Origin: Bacillus sp. FJAT-29937
Lineage (GTDB): Bacteria > Bacillota > Bacilli > Bacillales > Cytobacillaceae
Direction of reading: 5' to 3'
NCBI RefSeq assembly: GCF_001509555.1
Contig: NZ_LMAS01000002.1
Coordinates: forward strand, 248,001 to 312,000
DNA: 64,000 nt
Both the position numbers and the translations under genes were made by a program. The notes below the pieces were generated by a model that worked only from the letters and a program-made list of their open reading frames with translations, did not search any database and was not told where the DNA came from. Each line of letters starts with the position of its first letter. Position 1 is the stretch's first letter. Positions 8,277 to 17,258 of this stretch are shown piece by piece.

Positions 8277-8902
8277 ACGGACATACAATAAACCCATCTA
8301 TTTGTGCTGTTATTCTTGCAGCTGGCACGTCATCCCGAATGGGGCGGCCAAAGCAGTTGCTTGAATTGAATGGACTGCCGCTTCTAGAGCATGTCATTCG
8401 TGCAGCACTTTCAGGAAACTTTTCCGAAATTATTACGGTTATAGGCTGTGAAGCTGATAAAATTCAAAAAGCTATTTCAATAGAGGACCCGCGCTTTCGC
8501 TGGGTAATCAATGAAGATTATTTATCTGGGCAAGGCTCTTCTTTTAAAACAGGGATTTTAAACGCAGGAGATACCCATTCCGGAGTGATGGTATTCCTCG
8601 GCGATCTTCCTTTTATTTCAGAAAGCACTGTTCAATCCATTTATCAAACCGGGAAAGGCATGTTTAAAGTTCAACATGAAAGCTTCGTTATTCAGCCTGA
8701 GTATAGCGGCATAACAGGTCATCCCGTATTTTTCGGTCATCCAGATCGAAATTTATTTATGGAGATTCAAGGTGACCGCGGTGCAAAAGCAATAATGAAC
8801 AAAATCCCTCATCGAAAGTCCATCACTGTGGATGATCGCGGCATTTTATTCGATATTGATACTCCTGAAGCATATGAAGAAGCGATAAATCAGAATGGAT
8901 AG
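8273..8902 (+). CDS. Molybdenum cofactor cytidylyltransferase-like (MocA/MobA family)
   Basis: A 209-residue NTP transferase with the N-terminal signature VILAAGTSSRMGRPKQLL and a GDLPF metal-binding aspartate segment. MocA converts Mo-molybdopterin to the cytosine dinucleotide form used by this class of hydroxylase. That agrees with the neighbouring enzyme and XdhC proteins. It is translationally coupled to the preceding gene. GTP-specific MobA is the alternative; context favours CTP. Confidence 0.87.
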   Translation: MNGHTINPSICAVILAAGTSSRMGRPKQLLELNGLPLLEHVIRAALSGNFSEIITVIGCEADKIQKAISIEDPRFRWVINEDYLSGQGSSFKTGILNAGDTHSGVMVFLGDLPFISESTVQSIYQTGKGMFKVQHESFVIQPEYSGITGHPVFFGHPDRNLFMEIQGDRGAKAIMNKIPHRKSITVDDRGILFDIDTPEAYEEAINQNG

Positions 8903-9001
8903 AAATATCTTTATATTCGGTCTATTAATTTCCAATTTATTCATTGAAAAAGTATAATAACCTTATATGAGATTCGTGCTAAACAGGAGGGGTCGGATAG
9001 G

Positions 9002-11041
9002 GTGATTATTTGGAAGGATATTCTGAAGCCGATTTCAAACTTTATTGATGTTCAGAGTTCGATTGAGGATGTTATTCACCATTTTTCCAATCAAAATGCG
9101 GAAATTGTTTTAGTAACAGATCAAGGTTCTCTAGTAGGTTATTGTACGAAGGAGCTTCTATTGAATCAAATTGCCCAATCCTCGGACTTAACACAGCTTA
9201 TTACATATAGAAATGATATTTTAAAAGTTCCGCAGTTTTCTCCAGTTGAATTTTATCATAACGCTTCTTTAATGATTGGAGTGAATGATAAGGGAGAATT
9301 CGTCGGTTATACGACTATTGAACAGGCGCGGCATCAAATGAGTGAACTGCGTTTAAAAGATATAAATCTTTTGCTGCACGGTGCTGGAGTGGGAATTGTT
9401 AGAACGAATATTAATTATCAAATTGAGTTCATTAATGAAACAGCAGAAAATATACTCGGAATCCCTAGCTCATTTCTCATGTTTCGAAACTATAAAACGC
9501 TTTTAACGAATGATAAAAATTTAGAAAAGGTCATGGACGGAGAAACGCTTGTCACTGTAAACTCTTCCATTAACTTTAAACAAATTAGCGGAAACTTTTA
9601 TCCTTTACAGATTGATGGGAACATTACAGGACTTGTCCATGTTTTTTTCTCTAAAGAAGTTTTCGAGGAAGCTGTACATGAGCTAGACTTTGTTCGAAAT
9701 TTAAATTCGGATTTACAGGCTGTTTATGCATCTTCTCAAGAACAAATACTCGTGATTGACGGAAGTGGAAAAATCATTCGTGTCGCGGGCATGTTTCTAG
9801 AAGACTTTTGGAAGGTGGAAAAGCCGGAGAATATCATCGGGAAAAATATCGATGAATTCTCGAAAAGGAATATATTTCAGCCGAATGTGTTTGATTTGTG
9901 CAAGAAGCAAAAGAAAAAGGTGACAGCCATTCAAGATTCCGCTGGAAACAGTAGAGTTTGGTCGGTTGCCACACCCGTTTACCACGAAGGAAAATTAGAG
10001 AAAGTCGTTATTCTTTCAAGGGATATTACCCAGCAAAGCACCTCCCTTAAAGAAGAAGAAACGGATCCATCTTTACATAATAGACAGGAAAAAAATCATA
10101 ATGAAAAAAGGCTTGTGTACCGTTCGAAAAAAATTGAGCAATTAGTTGCAGAGATTAAAAGAGTGGCCCAATTTAATTCAACCATTTTACTAGAAGGTGA
10201 TTCTGGAGTCGGGAAAGAAGTATTTGCCCAGCAAATCCATACAGCAAGTCCTAGAAGCAATCAGCCGTTTGTTCGAATTAACTGTGGGGCGATACCGGAA
10301 AACTTGATCGAAAGTGAACTATTTGGATACGAGAAGGGTTCCTTTACTGGCGCAGACAAAAATGGGAAAGCGGGTCTATTTGAGATGGCTAACAATGGCA
10401 CGCTATTTCTTGATGAAATTGGCGAATTGCCTTTAAATATGCAAGTAAAGCTATTGCGTGTATTGCAGGAACGGGAAGTGACAAGGATAGGCGGAGTAAG
10501 GCCGGTTGCTGTAAATGTTCGGATTATTACAGCCACAAATAAGGACTTGCAGGAAATGGTCAATAAGGGCGAGTTTAGGGAAGATTTATACTACCGATTA
10601 TATGTCATTCCTTTTCGTATTCCTTCTTTACGTGAGCGGAAAGAAGATATTCTGCCTTTGTCGATTTACTTTTTGGAGAAATTTAAACAAATGTATGATA
10701 TAAAAAAAAGCTTCACCCCAGAAGCTATTGAAGTATTGGAGACGTATGCATGGCCTGGAAATGTAAGGGAGCTCCAAAATATTGTGGAACGGTTAATTCT
10801 GCTGACTGACGGTGAATGGATTCAGCGGGAACACGCATTAAAATATCTGTACGGTGAAGTGGAAAAGAAGAAAAAGCAGCTATTTGTTTTGGAACTGATG
10901 CCATTGAAAGAAGCTGTTGAAGAATTAGAAACCCAATTAATTGAGCGGGGAATGCAAAAATATCGGACTGCTGATAAATTATCCAAGGTGCTAGGAGTAA
11001 GTCCAGCAACGATCAGCAGGAGGATCAAAAAGCTGAAATAA
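9002..11041 (+). CDS. Sigma-54-dependent transcriptional activator with N-terminal sensor domains
   Basis: A 679-residue enhancer-binding protein. Residues ~1-120 look like a CBS-type pair (DVQSSIEDVIHHF, LVGYCT, FVGYTT). They are followed by two PAS-like segments (~125-220 and ~235-345), then the AAA+ domain with Walker A GDSGVGKE (399-406). The sigma-54 contact loop is GSFTGA (446-451), Ser in place of the usual first Ala. The C-terminus is a Fis-type HTH (LGVSPATISRRIKKLK). GTG 9002 has AGGAGGGG upstream. It probably activates the Mo-hydroxylase/Pxp cluster; no -24/-12 site is visible for it in the window, so the target promoter is likely upstream of base 1. Confidence 0.92.
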   Translation: MIIWKDILKPISNFIDVQSSIEDVIHHFSNQNAEIVLVTDQGSLVGYCTKELLLNQIAQSSDLTQLITYRNDILKVPQFSPVEFYHNASLMIGVNDKGEFVGYTTIEQARHQMSELRLKDINLLLHGAGVGIVRTNINYQIEFINETAENILGIPSSFLMFRNYKTLLTNDKNLEKVMDGETLVTVNSSINFKQISGNFYPLQIDGNITGLVHVFFSKEVFEEAVHELDFVRNLNSDLQAVYASSQEQILVIDGSGKIIRVAGMFLEDFWKVEKPENIIGKNIDEFSKRNIFQPNVFDLCKKQKKKVTAIQDSAGNSRVWSVATPVYHEGKLEKVVILSRDITQQSTSLKEEETDPSLHNRQEKNHNEKRLVYRSKKIEQLVAEIKRVAQFNSTILLEGDSGVGKEVFAQQIHTASPRSNQPFVRINCGAIPENLIESELFGYEKGSFTGADKNGKAGLFEMANNGTLFLDEIGELPLNMQVKLLRVLQEREVTRIGGVRPVAVNVRIITATNKDLQEMVNKGEFREDLYYRLYVIPFRIPSLRERKEDILPLSIYFLEKFKQMYDIKKSFTPEAIEVLETYAWPGNVRELQNIVERLILLTDGEWIQREHALKYLYGEVEKKKKQLFVLELMPLKEAVEELETQLIERGMQKYRTADKLSKVLGVSPATISRRIKKLK

Positions 11042-11059
11042 TAAGAGGAGTGACACCAA

Positions 11060-11944
11060 ATGTTTAACTTGCCTGAAACTCATTTTAATTTCGGCGGGGA
11101 TGAATATATTTATGCTGAGATATCCCGTGATATGAGGATTGAAAGTAACTTTAAGGCGTTGGCTGTAACGGACGAGCTTAGAAAAAGAGAAATCCCGGGA
11201 ATTATTGATATCGTTCCATCCAATTCATCCTATTTAGTCCGCTACAATCCAGATATCATCCCAGCAAGAGATTTACTCGATTTATTAAAGGAGATTGACT
11301 TAACGAAAAGCAATCCAACGAAGCTCCATTTTTCAGTCCGTATAGTGGAAATTCCAGCATGGTATGATGACCCCGTGTCAAAGGAATTTTCTTTCCGTTA
11401 TCGAAATAGACATCCTTCACCCGATTTATCTGATTTCGAATTTGTCATGAAAGTAAATGGATTCACAGATAAGGAAGCATTTATTAAAGCCCATTCAGAC
11501 ACTCCCTATTTAATTACGATGGTCGGTTTTCTTCCGGGAACGGCCTGGCATTTCCCCCTTGGATTACAGCCGAACGAAATTATTCAAGCACCAAAATACA
11601 ATAGTCCCCGGGCAGAAACACCGGAAAGGGGCATGGGCCTTGGCGGGGCGTTCAATGTGATTTACCCTGTAAGCGGACCAGGAACCTACCAGCTTATCGG
11701 CCGGTCAGCGGTTTCTGTAGTCGATCAGCATAATCACTCAGATGATCTCGAGGAGACATCTTTTTTGGCGAGGCCAGGTGATATTTGGAAGTATCGTCCA
11801 ATCAATGAATCTGAATATCATAAGATTACGAATGAAGAGAGGACCGGTAAGCATACCCTTAAAATGAAAGAAATTGACCTATCTCCACTTGAATATGCTG
11901 AGAAGGGCAAACAATATATCCAAGAGCTAATGGAGGATTTTTAA
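11060..11944 (+). CDS. 5-oxoprolinase subunit B-like / AHS1 (KipI family)
   Basis: A 294-residue protein of the allophanate hydrolase subunit 1 family. Recognisable parts are the N-terminal GGDEYIYAEISRDM, FLPGTAWHFPLGLQ in place of the usual GFxPGFxYL segment, and LIGRSAVSVVD. It is longer than KipI/PxpB (~240 residues) because of the central and C-terminal extensions. It starts 18 nt after the sigma-54 activator stop (GAGGAGTGA site) and ends directly at the next gene's ATG, so activator and AHS1/AHS2 form one transcript. Confidence 0.85.
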   Translation: MFNLPETHFNFGGDEYIYAEISRDMRIESNFKALAVTDELRKREIPGIIDIVPSNSSYLVRYNPDIIPARDLLDLLKEIDLTKSNPTKLHFSVRIVEIPAWYDDPVSKEFSFRYRNRHPSPDLSDFEFVMKVNGFTDKEAFIKAHSDTPYLITMVGFLPGTAWHFPLGLQPNEIIQAPKYNSPRAETPERGMGLGGAFNVIYPVSGPGTYQLIGRSAVSVVDQHNHSDDLEETSFLARPGDIWKYRPINESEYHKITNEERTGKHTLKMKEIDLSPLEYAEKGKQYIQELMEDF

Positions 11945-12922
11945 ATGATAGAGGTAAGGGAACCTGGGCTATGGACAACCGTACAGGATATGGGACGGAT
12001 CGGAAAATATCATTTAGGTGTTCCGCCATCTGGAGCGGCAGATAAATACTCTTTTATAATCGGAAACCTGCTAGTCGGAAATCCCGAAAATTCAGCAGCC
12101 CTTGAAATGACTTTAATCGGCGGAGAGCTTGAGTTTCATAAAAATTGCATAATCGCCTTGACAGGTGCCCCGATGGAAACCTATTTAAATAACAAGCCAA
12201 TCTCCTTCTGGGAAACCCACCAAGTAAAAGAAGGAGATGTTTTGCAAATAAAGGCATGCCCTAAAGGGGTAAAAAGTTATTTATGCATGTCAGGCGGTAT
12301 TAATGTTCCAGAAGTTATGGGCAGTAAATCTACCTATGAATTAAGCCGTATAGGCGGTTATCAAGGCAGAAAATTAGCCGCCGGAGACAGAATCCAAATA
12401 AATGAGCCATTACCTGAAGCCTTCAAGCAAATCGGCAAAACAATCCCAATTGAATTTATTCCGTCTTTTAGCGACTTTCAAGAATTACGGGTCATGATGG
12501 GGATTACCGGTTATTTAATGAATGACCTTGCACTGAAAACCTTTCTTAATTCAGAATGGACGGTATCACATGAATCGAATCGCGTTGCTTACCGTTATAA
12601 AGGGCCAAAGGTGTCATTTACCGAGCAGAATCCTCCATTCGGTGCAGGGAATAGTTTTTCCAATGTAGTTGATATCGCTTATCCGATTGGTTCTGTATTA
12701 TTTACAAATGAGGAAGAACTGATTGTTCTGCAAAATGACGCTACAACGGGCGGAGGGTTTATTACAATTGGCACTGTCATTAGCCAGGATCTTGATTTAA
12801 TTGCCCAATCGAGACCACTATCCAAATGCCGCTTTATCGCCGTCACGATTGATCAGGCGATGCTGGCACGTGAGGAGAGGAGGAAGAAGATAGAAACGTT
12901 GGTACAAATGATGAAAGGGTAG
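11945..12922 (+). CDS. 5-oxoprolinase subunit C-like / AHS2 carboxyltransferase (KipA family)
   Basis: A complete 325-residue member of the biotin-dependent carboxyltransferase family. It has the N-terminal EPGLWTTVQDMGRIG, then LGVPPSGAAD, and the C-terminal NDATTGGGF. It forms the usual AHS1-AHS2 pair with the preceding gene (stop and start abut at 11944/11945). It is a second copy of the type cut off at the left window edge. No additional biotin carboxylase, carrier or PxpA follows, so this pair either shares those of the upstream cluster or works without biotin. Confidence 0.9.
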   Translation: MIEVREPGLWTTVQDMGRIGKYHLGVPPSGAADKYSFIIGNLLVGNPENSAALEMTLIGGELEFHKNCIIALTGAPMETYLNNKPISFWETHQVKEGDVLQIKACPKGVKSYLCMSGGINVPEVMGSKSTYELSRIGGYQGRKLAAGDRIQINEPLPEAFKQIGKTIPIEFIPSFSDFQELRVMMGITGYLMNDLALKTFLNSEWTVSHESNRVAYRYKGPKVSFTEQNPPFGAGNSFSNVVDIAYPIGSVLFTNEEELIVLQNDATTGGGFITIGTVISQDLDLIAQSRPLSKCRFIAVTIDQAMLAREERRKKIETLVQMMKG

Positions 12923-12968
12923 GATAACGAAAACCCACAATGCAATAATTTTTAAAATTAATTCATAC

Positions 12969-13023
12969 TTTACATTTTAATCCAATAAGTGTAGAATCTC
13001 TATATACCTAAAATAACTAGGTA
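12969..13023 (+). promoter_or_regulatory. padR promoter with downstream palindrome
   Basis: TTTACA (12969-12974), a 17-bp spacer and TAGAAT (12992-12997) form a sigma-A-type promoter. TACCTA (13005-13010) and TAGGTA (13018-13023) form an exact inverted repeat at the start of the transcript, just before the ribosome binding site. It is a candidate autoregulatory operator for the PadR protein. Confidence 0.55.
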
Positions 13024-13032
13024 GGTGATAAA

Positions 13033-13380
13033 ATGTTCAATCGTGAATTAGTTAAAGGAAGTTCATCCCTATTGCTTCTTCAAATGCTAGGCGAGCGGGA
13101 TATGTATGGGTATGAAATTGTTAAGGAGCTGGAGAAGCGCAGCGAAAATGAGTTCTCTTTTAAAGAGGGCACATTGTATCCGGCTCTTCATAAGCTCGAA
13201 AAGCAGGAATACATTGAATGCTATTGGCAGGAGCAGGAGAAGGGACCAGCCAGGAAGTATTATCGTATTACAGAGGCAGGAAAAGAAATGCTTCTTGAGA
13301 AAACCCGTGAATGGAATGACTTTGTTTCCGTAATGAACAAGGTGATGGGGAGAAAAAAGCATGGATCGGCTGAAGGATGA
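13033..13380 (+). CDS. PadR family transcriptional regulator
   Basis: A 115-residue PadR-type winged helix: [22 protein letters not shown], then the wing region [19 protein letters not shown] and [14 protein letters not shown]. Proteins of this size (PadR subfamily 2) are usually repressors responding to small molecules or envelope stress. It overlaps the next gene by 20 nt, a common pairing of PadR with a HAAS/DUF1700-type membrane protein. Confidence 0.9.
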   Translation: MFNRELVKGSSSLLLLQMLGERDMYGYEIVKELEKRSENEFSFKEGTLYPALHKLEKQEYIECYWQEQEKGPARKYYRITEAGKEMLLEKTREWNDFVSVMNKVMGRKKHGSAEG

Positions 13381-13999
13381 GTTTTTAGAAGAGCTTGCAA
13401 AGCATCTCGCAAATCATAGCGAAAAAGAATTGATTTTAAAGGAATATGATGATCACCTTAATGAACTCCTTGTAGAGCTTTTCAGGCTAGAGGATGAATC
13501 CGAGGTGCGCAATCAAATCTATTCAAGGCTAGGAGCGCCCGAGGAGATTGCGGCCATGTGGAGAGAAGAACTTTCCGTTACACCCAGCAAAATGAAATGG
13601 CTGTTCATTGCCGTTAATATTCTTTTTTTTGCAGGCGGGTCTGTCCTTACGCTCGCACATAATCTGCTAAATTGGAGCTGGCTTACAAGCCTATGGGTTC
13701 AATTAACTTCTTTTCCGATATTAATTGCATTTATTTATCTGTTTTTCTGGGCGCTGCTTGGCTATGAAATTGGCAGAGGCTTTGGCCATAAAGGCAGAAA
13801 GTTGATGAAAACGACCTTTTTCTTGGCATCAATTCCAAATGTAACGCTAATGGCTCTGACGGTTTTCCGAATCATTCCCCATGAATGGTTTAGCCCGTTG
13901 CTGACTGAAACATTTATCGGGATCTGCATTTTGATGACACTACTTTTATACCCTGTGTGCCTGATTAGCTACAGGTGGGGGAAAAAAGCTTCTGTATGA
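13361..13999 (+). CDS. HAAS/DUF1700-type membrane protein
   Basis: A 212-residue protein. Residues 1-75 are a soluble helical domain ([37 protein letters not shown]) like the HAAS domain found next to PadR regulators. Four hydrophobic segments follow (about 80-105, 110-135, 155-175 and 180-205). Translation is coupled to padR by overlap. Such pairs are thought to sense and control an envelope or transport function, which may be the DUF4173 gene downstream (inference). The stop codon lies in the loop of a terminator. Confidence 0.72.
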   Translation: MDRLKDEFLEELAKHLANHSEKELILKEYDDHLNELLVELFRLEDESEVRNQIYSRLGAPEEIAAMWREELSVTPSKMKWLFIAVNILFFAGGSVLTLAHNLLNWSWLTSLWVQLTSFPILIAFIYLFFWALLGYEIGRGFGHKGRKLMKTTFFLASIPNVTLMALTVFRIIPHEWFSPLLTETFIGICILMTLLLYPVCLISYRWGKKASV

Positions 14000-14008
14000 G
14001 CTTTTTTT
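13982..14008 (+). terminator. Intrinsic terminator after the PadR module
   Basis: AAAAAAGCT and AGCTTTTTTT form a short stem that overlaps the end of the coding sequence and is followed by T residues. Confidence 0.6.
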
Positions 14009-14187
14009 GCCTATATACATAGAATGTCTACTTATATAGAAATTCTATATATTAAACATACTGCTCACAACTAAGAATGTAAATGTCGTGGCTTCATTAC
14101 ACTGCGCTGGTGATTACTCCGTACATCAAGGCTTGTTCAATAAATCCAATGATAATTTAGTTTTAATTCGAAAAAGGAGGCTTTATT

Positions 14188-15663
14188 ATGGAAGTCAAAC
14201 TCGAAAGGAAAGATTGGATTTTCTTTTTCTTATGTTTTTTACTGGGGATTGTGGCTGAGGAAGCATTCTTCAGAAATCAAATTGGCATCTCCTATTTTGT
14301 TTTCATTGTTGCATTTTATACGCTGTTCTTCTGGAGGTTTCGGTCGTTTTCCTTTTCACACCAGCGGTTCGGTTATCTAGTATTAATCGCAATATGGCTA
14401 TTAGCAGCAAGCTATTATCTGTATGATACAGCCCTTTTTTATGGGTTGAACATTCTTGTGATACCGGCCCTTGTTATCTTTCATCTTGCATTAATTACTT
14501 CACCGAAAAAAATAGAATGGAGTAATTTGTATTTCGTCATTTACGCCTTACAACGACTGATTGACGGAATTCGGTATAGTGCTCTATTCACTAAATATGC
14601 TGCCAAGCTGACAAGACGAGAAAGCAGCGAAAAACAAAATGATGTGTGGAAAAAGGTTCTGATTGGTGTCGCAATCTCTTTCCCCTTTTTGTTTATCATA
14701 CTGAATTTGCTTATGTCCGCAGATACTCAATTTGAAAGGCTTTTAAATAATATCCCTGGTCTGTTCAACTTCAATGGTGAATATGTTTTCCGCTTGGTTA
14801 TTATTCTAATCTATACATTTGGTTTCTTCGGATTTCTTCAATCTCTTTTGCAAAAGAATATCCATATTATCCAGAAAGAAGGCACCCCTAAGCCATTTGG
14901 AGTGGATGGAATTATTACACTGACCGTTTTGCTGCTTCTAGATTTAGTCTATGTATTATTCGTTGCCGTTCAATTCAAGTACTTTTTCAGTGGGACTCTT
15001 GATGAAGGCTACACATACGCAGAATATGCACGCCGCGGATTTTTTGAACTGCTCTTTGTCACATTGATCAATCTAACTGTTACGACCGGGGTCATTAATC
15101 TAACTAAAAATGTTCCTGGCATGTTGAAGACAACAATCAAGTTTGCTTTAACCATTCTTGTGCTATCGAGCGGGGTCCTTCTTATATCTGCTTTCATGCG
15201 ATTAACGATGTATGAGGATGCTTATGGATTCACATTAACTCGGGTTCTCGCTCATTCCTTTATGATTTTCCTTATGGTCATCTTTGCCTATACGCTTGTG
15301 AAAATCTGGATTGAGAGGCTATCGTTATTCCGCTTTTATTTCATTGCCGCACTTATTTATTATGCAGGGCTTAATATCGTCAATATCGATAGAATCGTTG
15401 TGGATCAAAATATGGCTCGCTTTGAGACTACCGGGAAAATAGATATTCAGTATTTGAATAGTCTATCCGCAACGGGAATCATGGGATTAATGGAGCTTTA
15501 TGATAAGCAGCCTGACGTTCAAGGATTAGAAACTTTGCTAATGCAGCGTAAAGCTGAAAGAGAATATTTAAGAAGTAAATCCTGGCAGTCGCATAATCTT
15601 GCTCGGGACAGAGCTTATGAAATGCTGGGGGAGTTGGACTTATATAAAAATAAAGGTTCTTAA
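14188..15663 (+). CDS. DUF4173 domain-containing integral membrane protein
   Basis: A 491-residue protein with about ten to twelve hydrophobic segments and a charged C-terminal tail of ~80 residues ending in helical, Arg/Lys/Glu-rich sequence. The overall pattern, including YEDAYGFTLTRVLAHSFM and LNIVNIDRIVVDQNMARF, matches DUF4173 proteins of Bacillus. Function is unknown. The start ATG has AAAAAGGAGG. A 188-bp gap with an AT-rich palindrome (TATATAGAAATTCTATATA near 14035) separates it from the PadR pair. Confidence 0.78.
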   Translation: MEVKLERKDWIFFFLCFLLGIVAEEAFFRNQIGISYFVFIVAFYTLFFWRFRSFSFSHQRFGYLVLIAIWLLAASYYLYDTALFYGLNILVIPALVIFHLALITSPKKIEWSNLYFVIYALQRLIDGIRYSALFTKYAAKLTRRESSEKQNDVWKKVLIGVAISFPFLFIILNLLMSADTQFERLLNNIPGLFNFNGEYVFRLVIILIYTFGFFGFLQSLLQKNIHIIQKEGTPKPFGVDGIITLTVLLLLDLVYVLFVAVQFKYFFSGTLDEGYTYAEYARRGFFELLFVTLINLTVTTGVINLTKNVPGMLKTTIKFALTILVLSSGVLLISAFMRLTMYEDAYGFTLTRVLAHSFMIFLMVIFAYTLVKIWIERLSLFRFYFIAALIYYAGLNIVNIDRIVVDQNMARFETTGKIDIQYLNSLSATGIMGLMELYDKQPDVQGLETLLMQRKAEREYLRSKSWQSHNLARDRAYEMLGELDLYKNKGS

Positions 15664-15670
15664 ATCAAAA

Positions 15671-16046
15671 TCATAGTTGGCGATTTGACTGAAGATCCTC
15701 TTAAAAGCGAGCCATGAGTCATCCATAGTAAGCGTTTTAGCCAGGGATTTTCCCAAACGCGAACTATGAGCTATTCATAGTAATCGTTTTGATGAGAGAT
15801 CCTCCCAAACGCGAGCCATGAACCATTCATAGTAATCGTTTTAGCCAGGGATTCACCCAAACGCGAGCCATGAACCACTCATAGTAATCGTTTTGCCGAG
15901 GATCCTCCCAAACGCGAGCCATGAACCACTCATAGTAATCGTTTTGATGAGAGATCCTCCTAAATGCGAACCATGAACTATTCATAGTAAGCGTTTTAGC
16001 TAGGGATTCTCTCAAATGCGAACCATGGAGATATTTATCAATCGCT
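15671..16046. repeat. Tandem array of 52-bp palindromic units
   Basis: Six well-conserved units follow each other at 15707, 15759, 15811, 15863, 15914 and 15966 (period 52, once 51), flanked by a degenerate copy on each side (CATAGTTGG at 15672; GCGAACCATGG at 16018). Each unit reads AAACGCGAgCCATGAA, then TTCATAGTAATCGTTTT, then a ~15-nt linker. ATGAA/TTCAT and AAACG/CGTTT nest as an imperfect hairpin. The linkers come in two types, GATGAGAGATCCTCC and AGCCAGGGATTCACC, partly alternating. The period rules out a continuous reading frame. It lies between the DUF4173 gene and the AI-2E-type permease gene. Confidence 0.9.
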
Positions 16047-16106
16047 GGATGGTGCAAATACTTGGAATCACGTAGTTAAAGAAGGAAAAAAACAATAAGA
16101 ATCAAC

Positions 16107-16135
16107 GAAAGGGAGCAGAATTCTGCTCCCTTTTG
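16107..16135. terminator. Bidirectional terminator
   Basis: GGGAGCAGAA/TTCTGCTCCC (16111-16130) is a perfect 20-bp palindrome flanked by AAA and TTTT. It lies between the + strand DUF4173/repeat region and the 3' end of the - strand permease gene. Confidence 0.8.
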
Positions 16136-16169
16136 ATATTGGAATAATGTATGGTGAATATTAAGGGTA

Positions 16170-17258
16170 CTAGTTGCTATTAAGCTTTAAAATCTTAACA
16201 ATATTGACGACTAGTACTTTCACTATGGAGTAAGCTGGTATGACAAAAATGACCCCGATAATCCCCATAAGGTTTCCAGCTGTTAAAATCAGCACAATGA
16301 TTGTTAATGGATGGATGTTCAGTGTTTTTCCCATGATATTCGGTGAAATGATATTGCCTTCAATTTGTTGAGCAACAAGCATGATTATTGCTACATAGAG
16401 AGCCATGATTGGATCTTGGAATAATGCTACTAGGAATGCAGGAATAACGGCAATATAAGGACCTAAAAACGGAATAACGTTAGTAAACATTCCGAACATC
16501 GCTAAAACAAGTGAGTAGTTTAGACCAATAATTAAGTAGCCTATGAACAATAGGGCCCCGACAATGACACTGACGAGCATTTGACCTTGAATATAGGTAG
16601 AAATGGTCTTGTCCATTTCTTTTAATATGTTTTTCACATGTTCTTTTTTAGACTGTGGGAACAGAACAGCCACACTTGGTGCAAATCGGTGACTATCTTT
16701 TAACATATAAAATAATATAAATGGAACAAGTACAAGGTAGAAAATCGTATTGATAAAACCGCCGATCAATCCGAATACGCCAAGAATGCCATTGGCAATA
16801 TTCCCTACATTGGATTCAATTCTAGATTCTACATCTGCACTCGCATTTAGTAATGCTTCTTGTACAAAGTCTGGAAACGTACTCCGGTTTTCTTGAACAT
16901 ACTTAATCCAATCCGCTACTGTGGAAACCATAGCTGGCAAATTATCAACAAATCGTTCTAATTGGTCATTGATAACTGGACCAACCAATTTGACCACGCC
17001 ATAAACAAACAAAATGATGGCAAAATAAGCAGCTAAAATGGCAATCCATCGCGGTGCTTTCTTTTTTTCCAGCCAAACTACTAAAGGCCGGCATAAATAA
17101 AACAAAATACCTGCCACAACAAAAGGCAAAAAAATCGTTTTTATCAAAACAACGATTGGAGTTAAAATAAACTGATTCTTATTTAATAAAAACACAATTA
17201 ATAAAAATAAGATGATGGCAATCATACTTCTAAACCATCTTTTTTCAAACAACGACAT
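16170..17258 (-). CDS. AI-2E family transporter (YubA/YueF-like permease)
   Basis: A 362-residue polytopic membrane protein of the AI-2E exporter superfamily. Two N-terminal membrane segments precede PLVVWLEKKKAPRWIA, a long extracytoplasmic loop (~90-150) follows, and the conserved C-terminal part holds GLNYSLVLAMFGMFTNVIPFLGP and QQIEGNIISPNIMG. Members export signalling molecules or act as ion antiporters; the substrate cannot be told here. ATG 17258 is preferred over TTG 17264 because GGGAGTGAG is better spaced. The gene is monocistronic and convergent with the repeat array. Confidence 0.85.
   Translation of the reverse strand: MSLFEKRWFRSMIAIILFLLIVFLLNKNQFILTPIVVLIKTIFLPFVVAGILFYLCRPLVVWLEKKKAPRWIAILAAYFAIILFVYGVVKLVGPVINDQLERFVDNLPAMVSTVADWIKYVQENRSTFPDFVQEALLNASADVESRIESNVGNIANGILGVFGLIGGFINTIFYLVLVPFILFYMLKDSHRFAPSVAVLFPQSKKEHVKNILKEMDKTISTYIQGQMLVSVIVGALLFIGYLIIGLNYSLVLAMFGMFTNVIPFLGPYIAVIPAFLVALFQDPIMALYVAIIMLVAQQIEGNIISPNIMGKTLNIHPLTIIVLILTAGNLMGIIGVIFVIPAYSIVKVLVVNIVKILKLNSN

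Noticed and set aside
8320-8340. Sigma-54 promoter (CTGGCACGTCATCC) in mocA
   Set aside because: The -24 half matches but there is no TTGC at the -12 position; it is coding sequence.
15671-16046. CRISPR array
   Set aside because: The whole 52-bp unit is repeated, linkers are only of two types, there are no unique spacers and no cas genes.
15827-16057. 76-residue frame on the - strand
   Set aside because: It runs through the repeat array and exists only because one unit is 51 bp long; the usual 52-bp period breaks the frame, so it is not conserved as coding.
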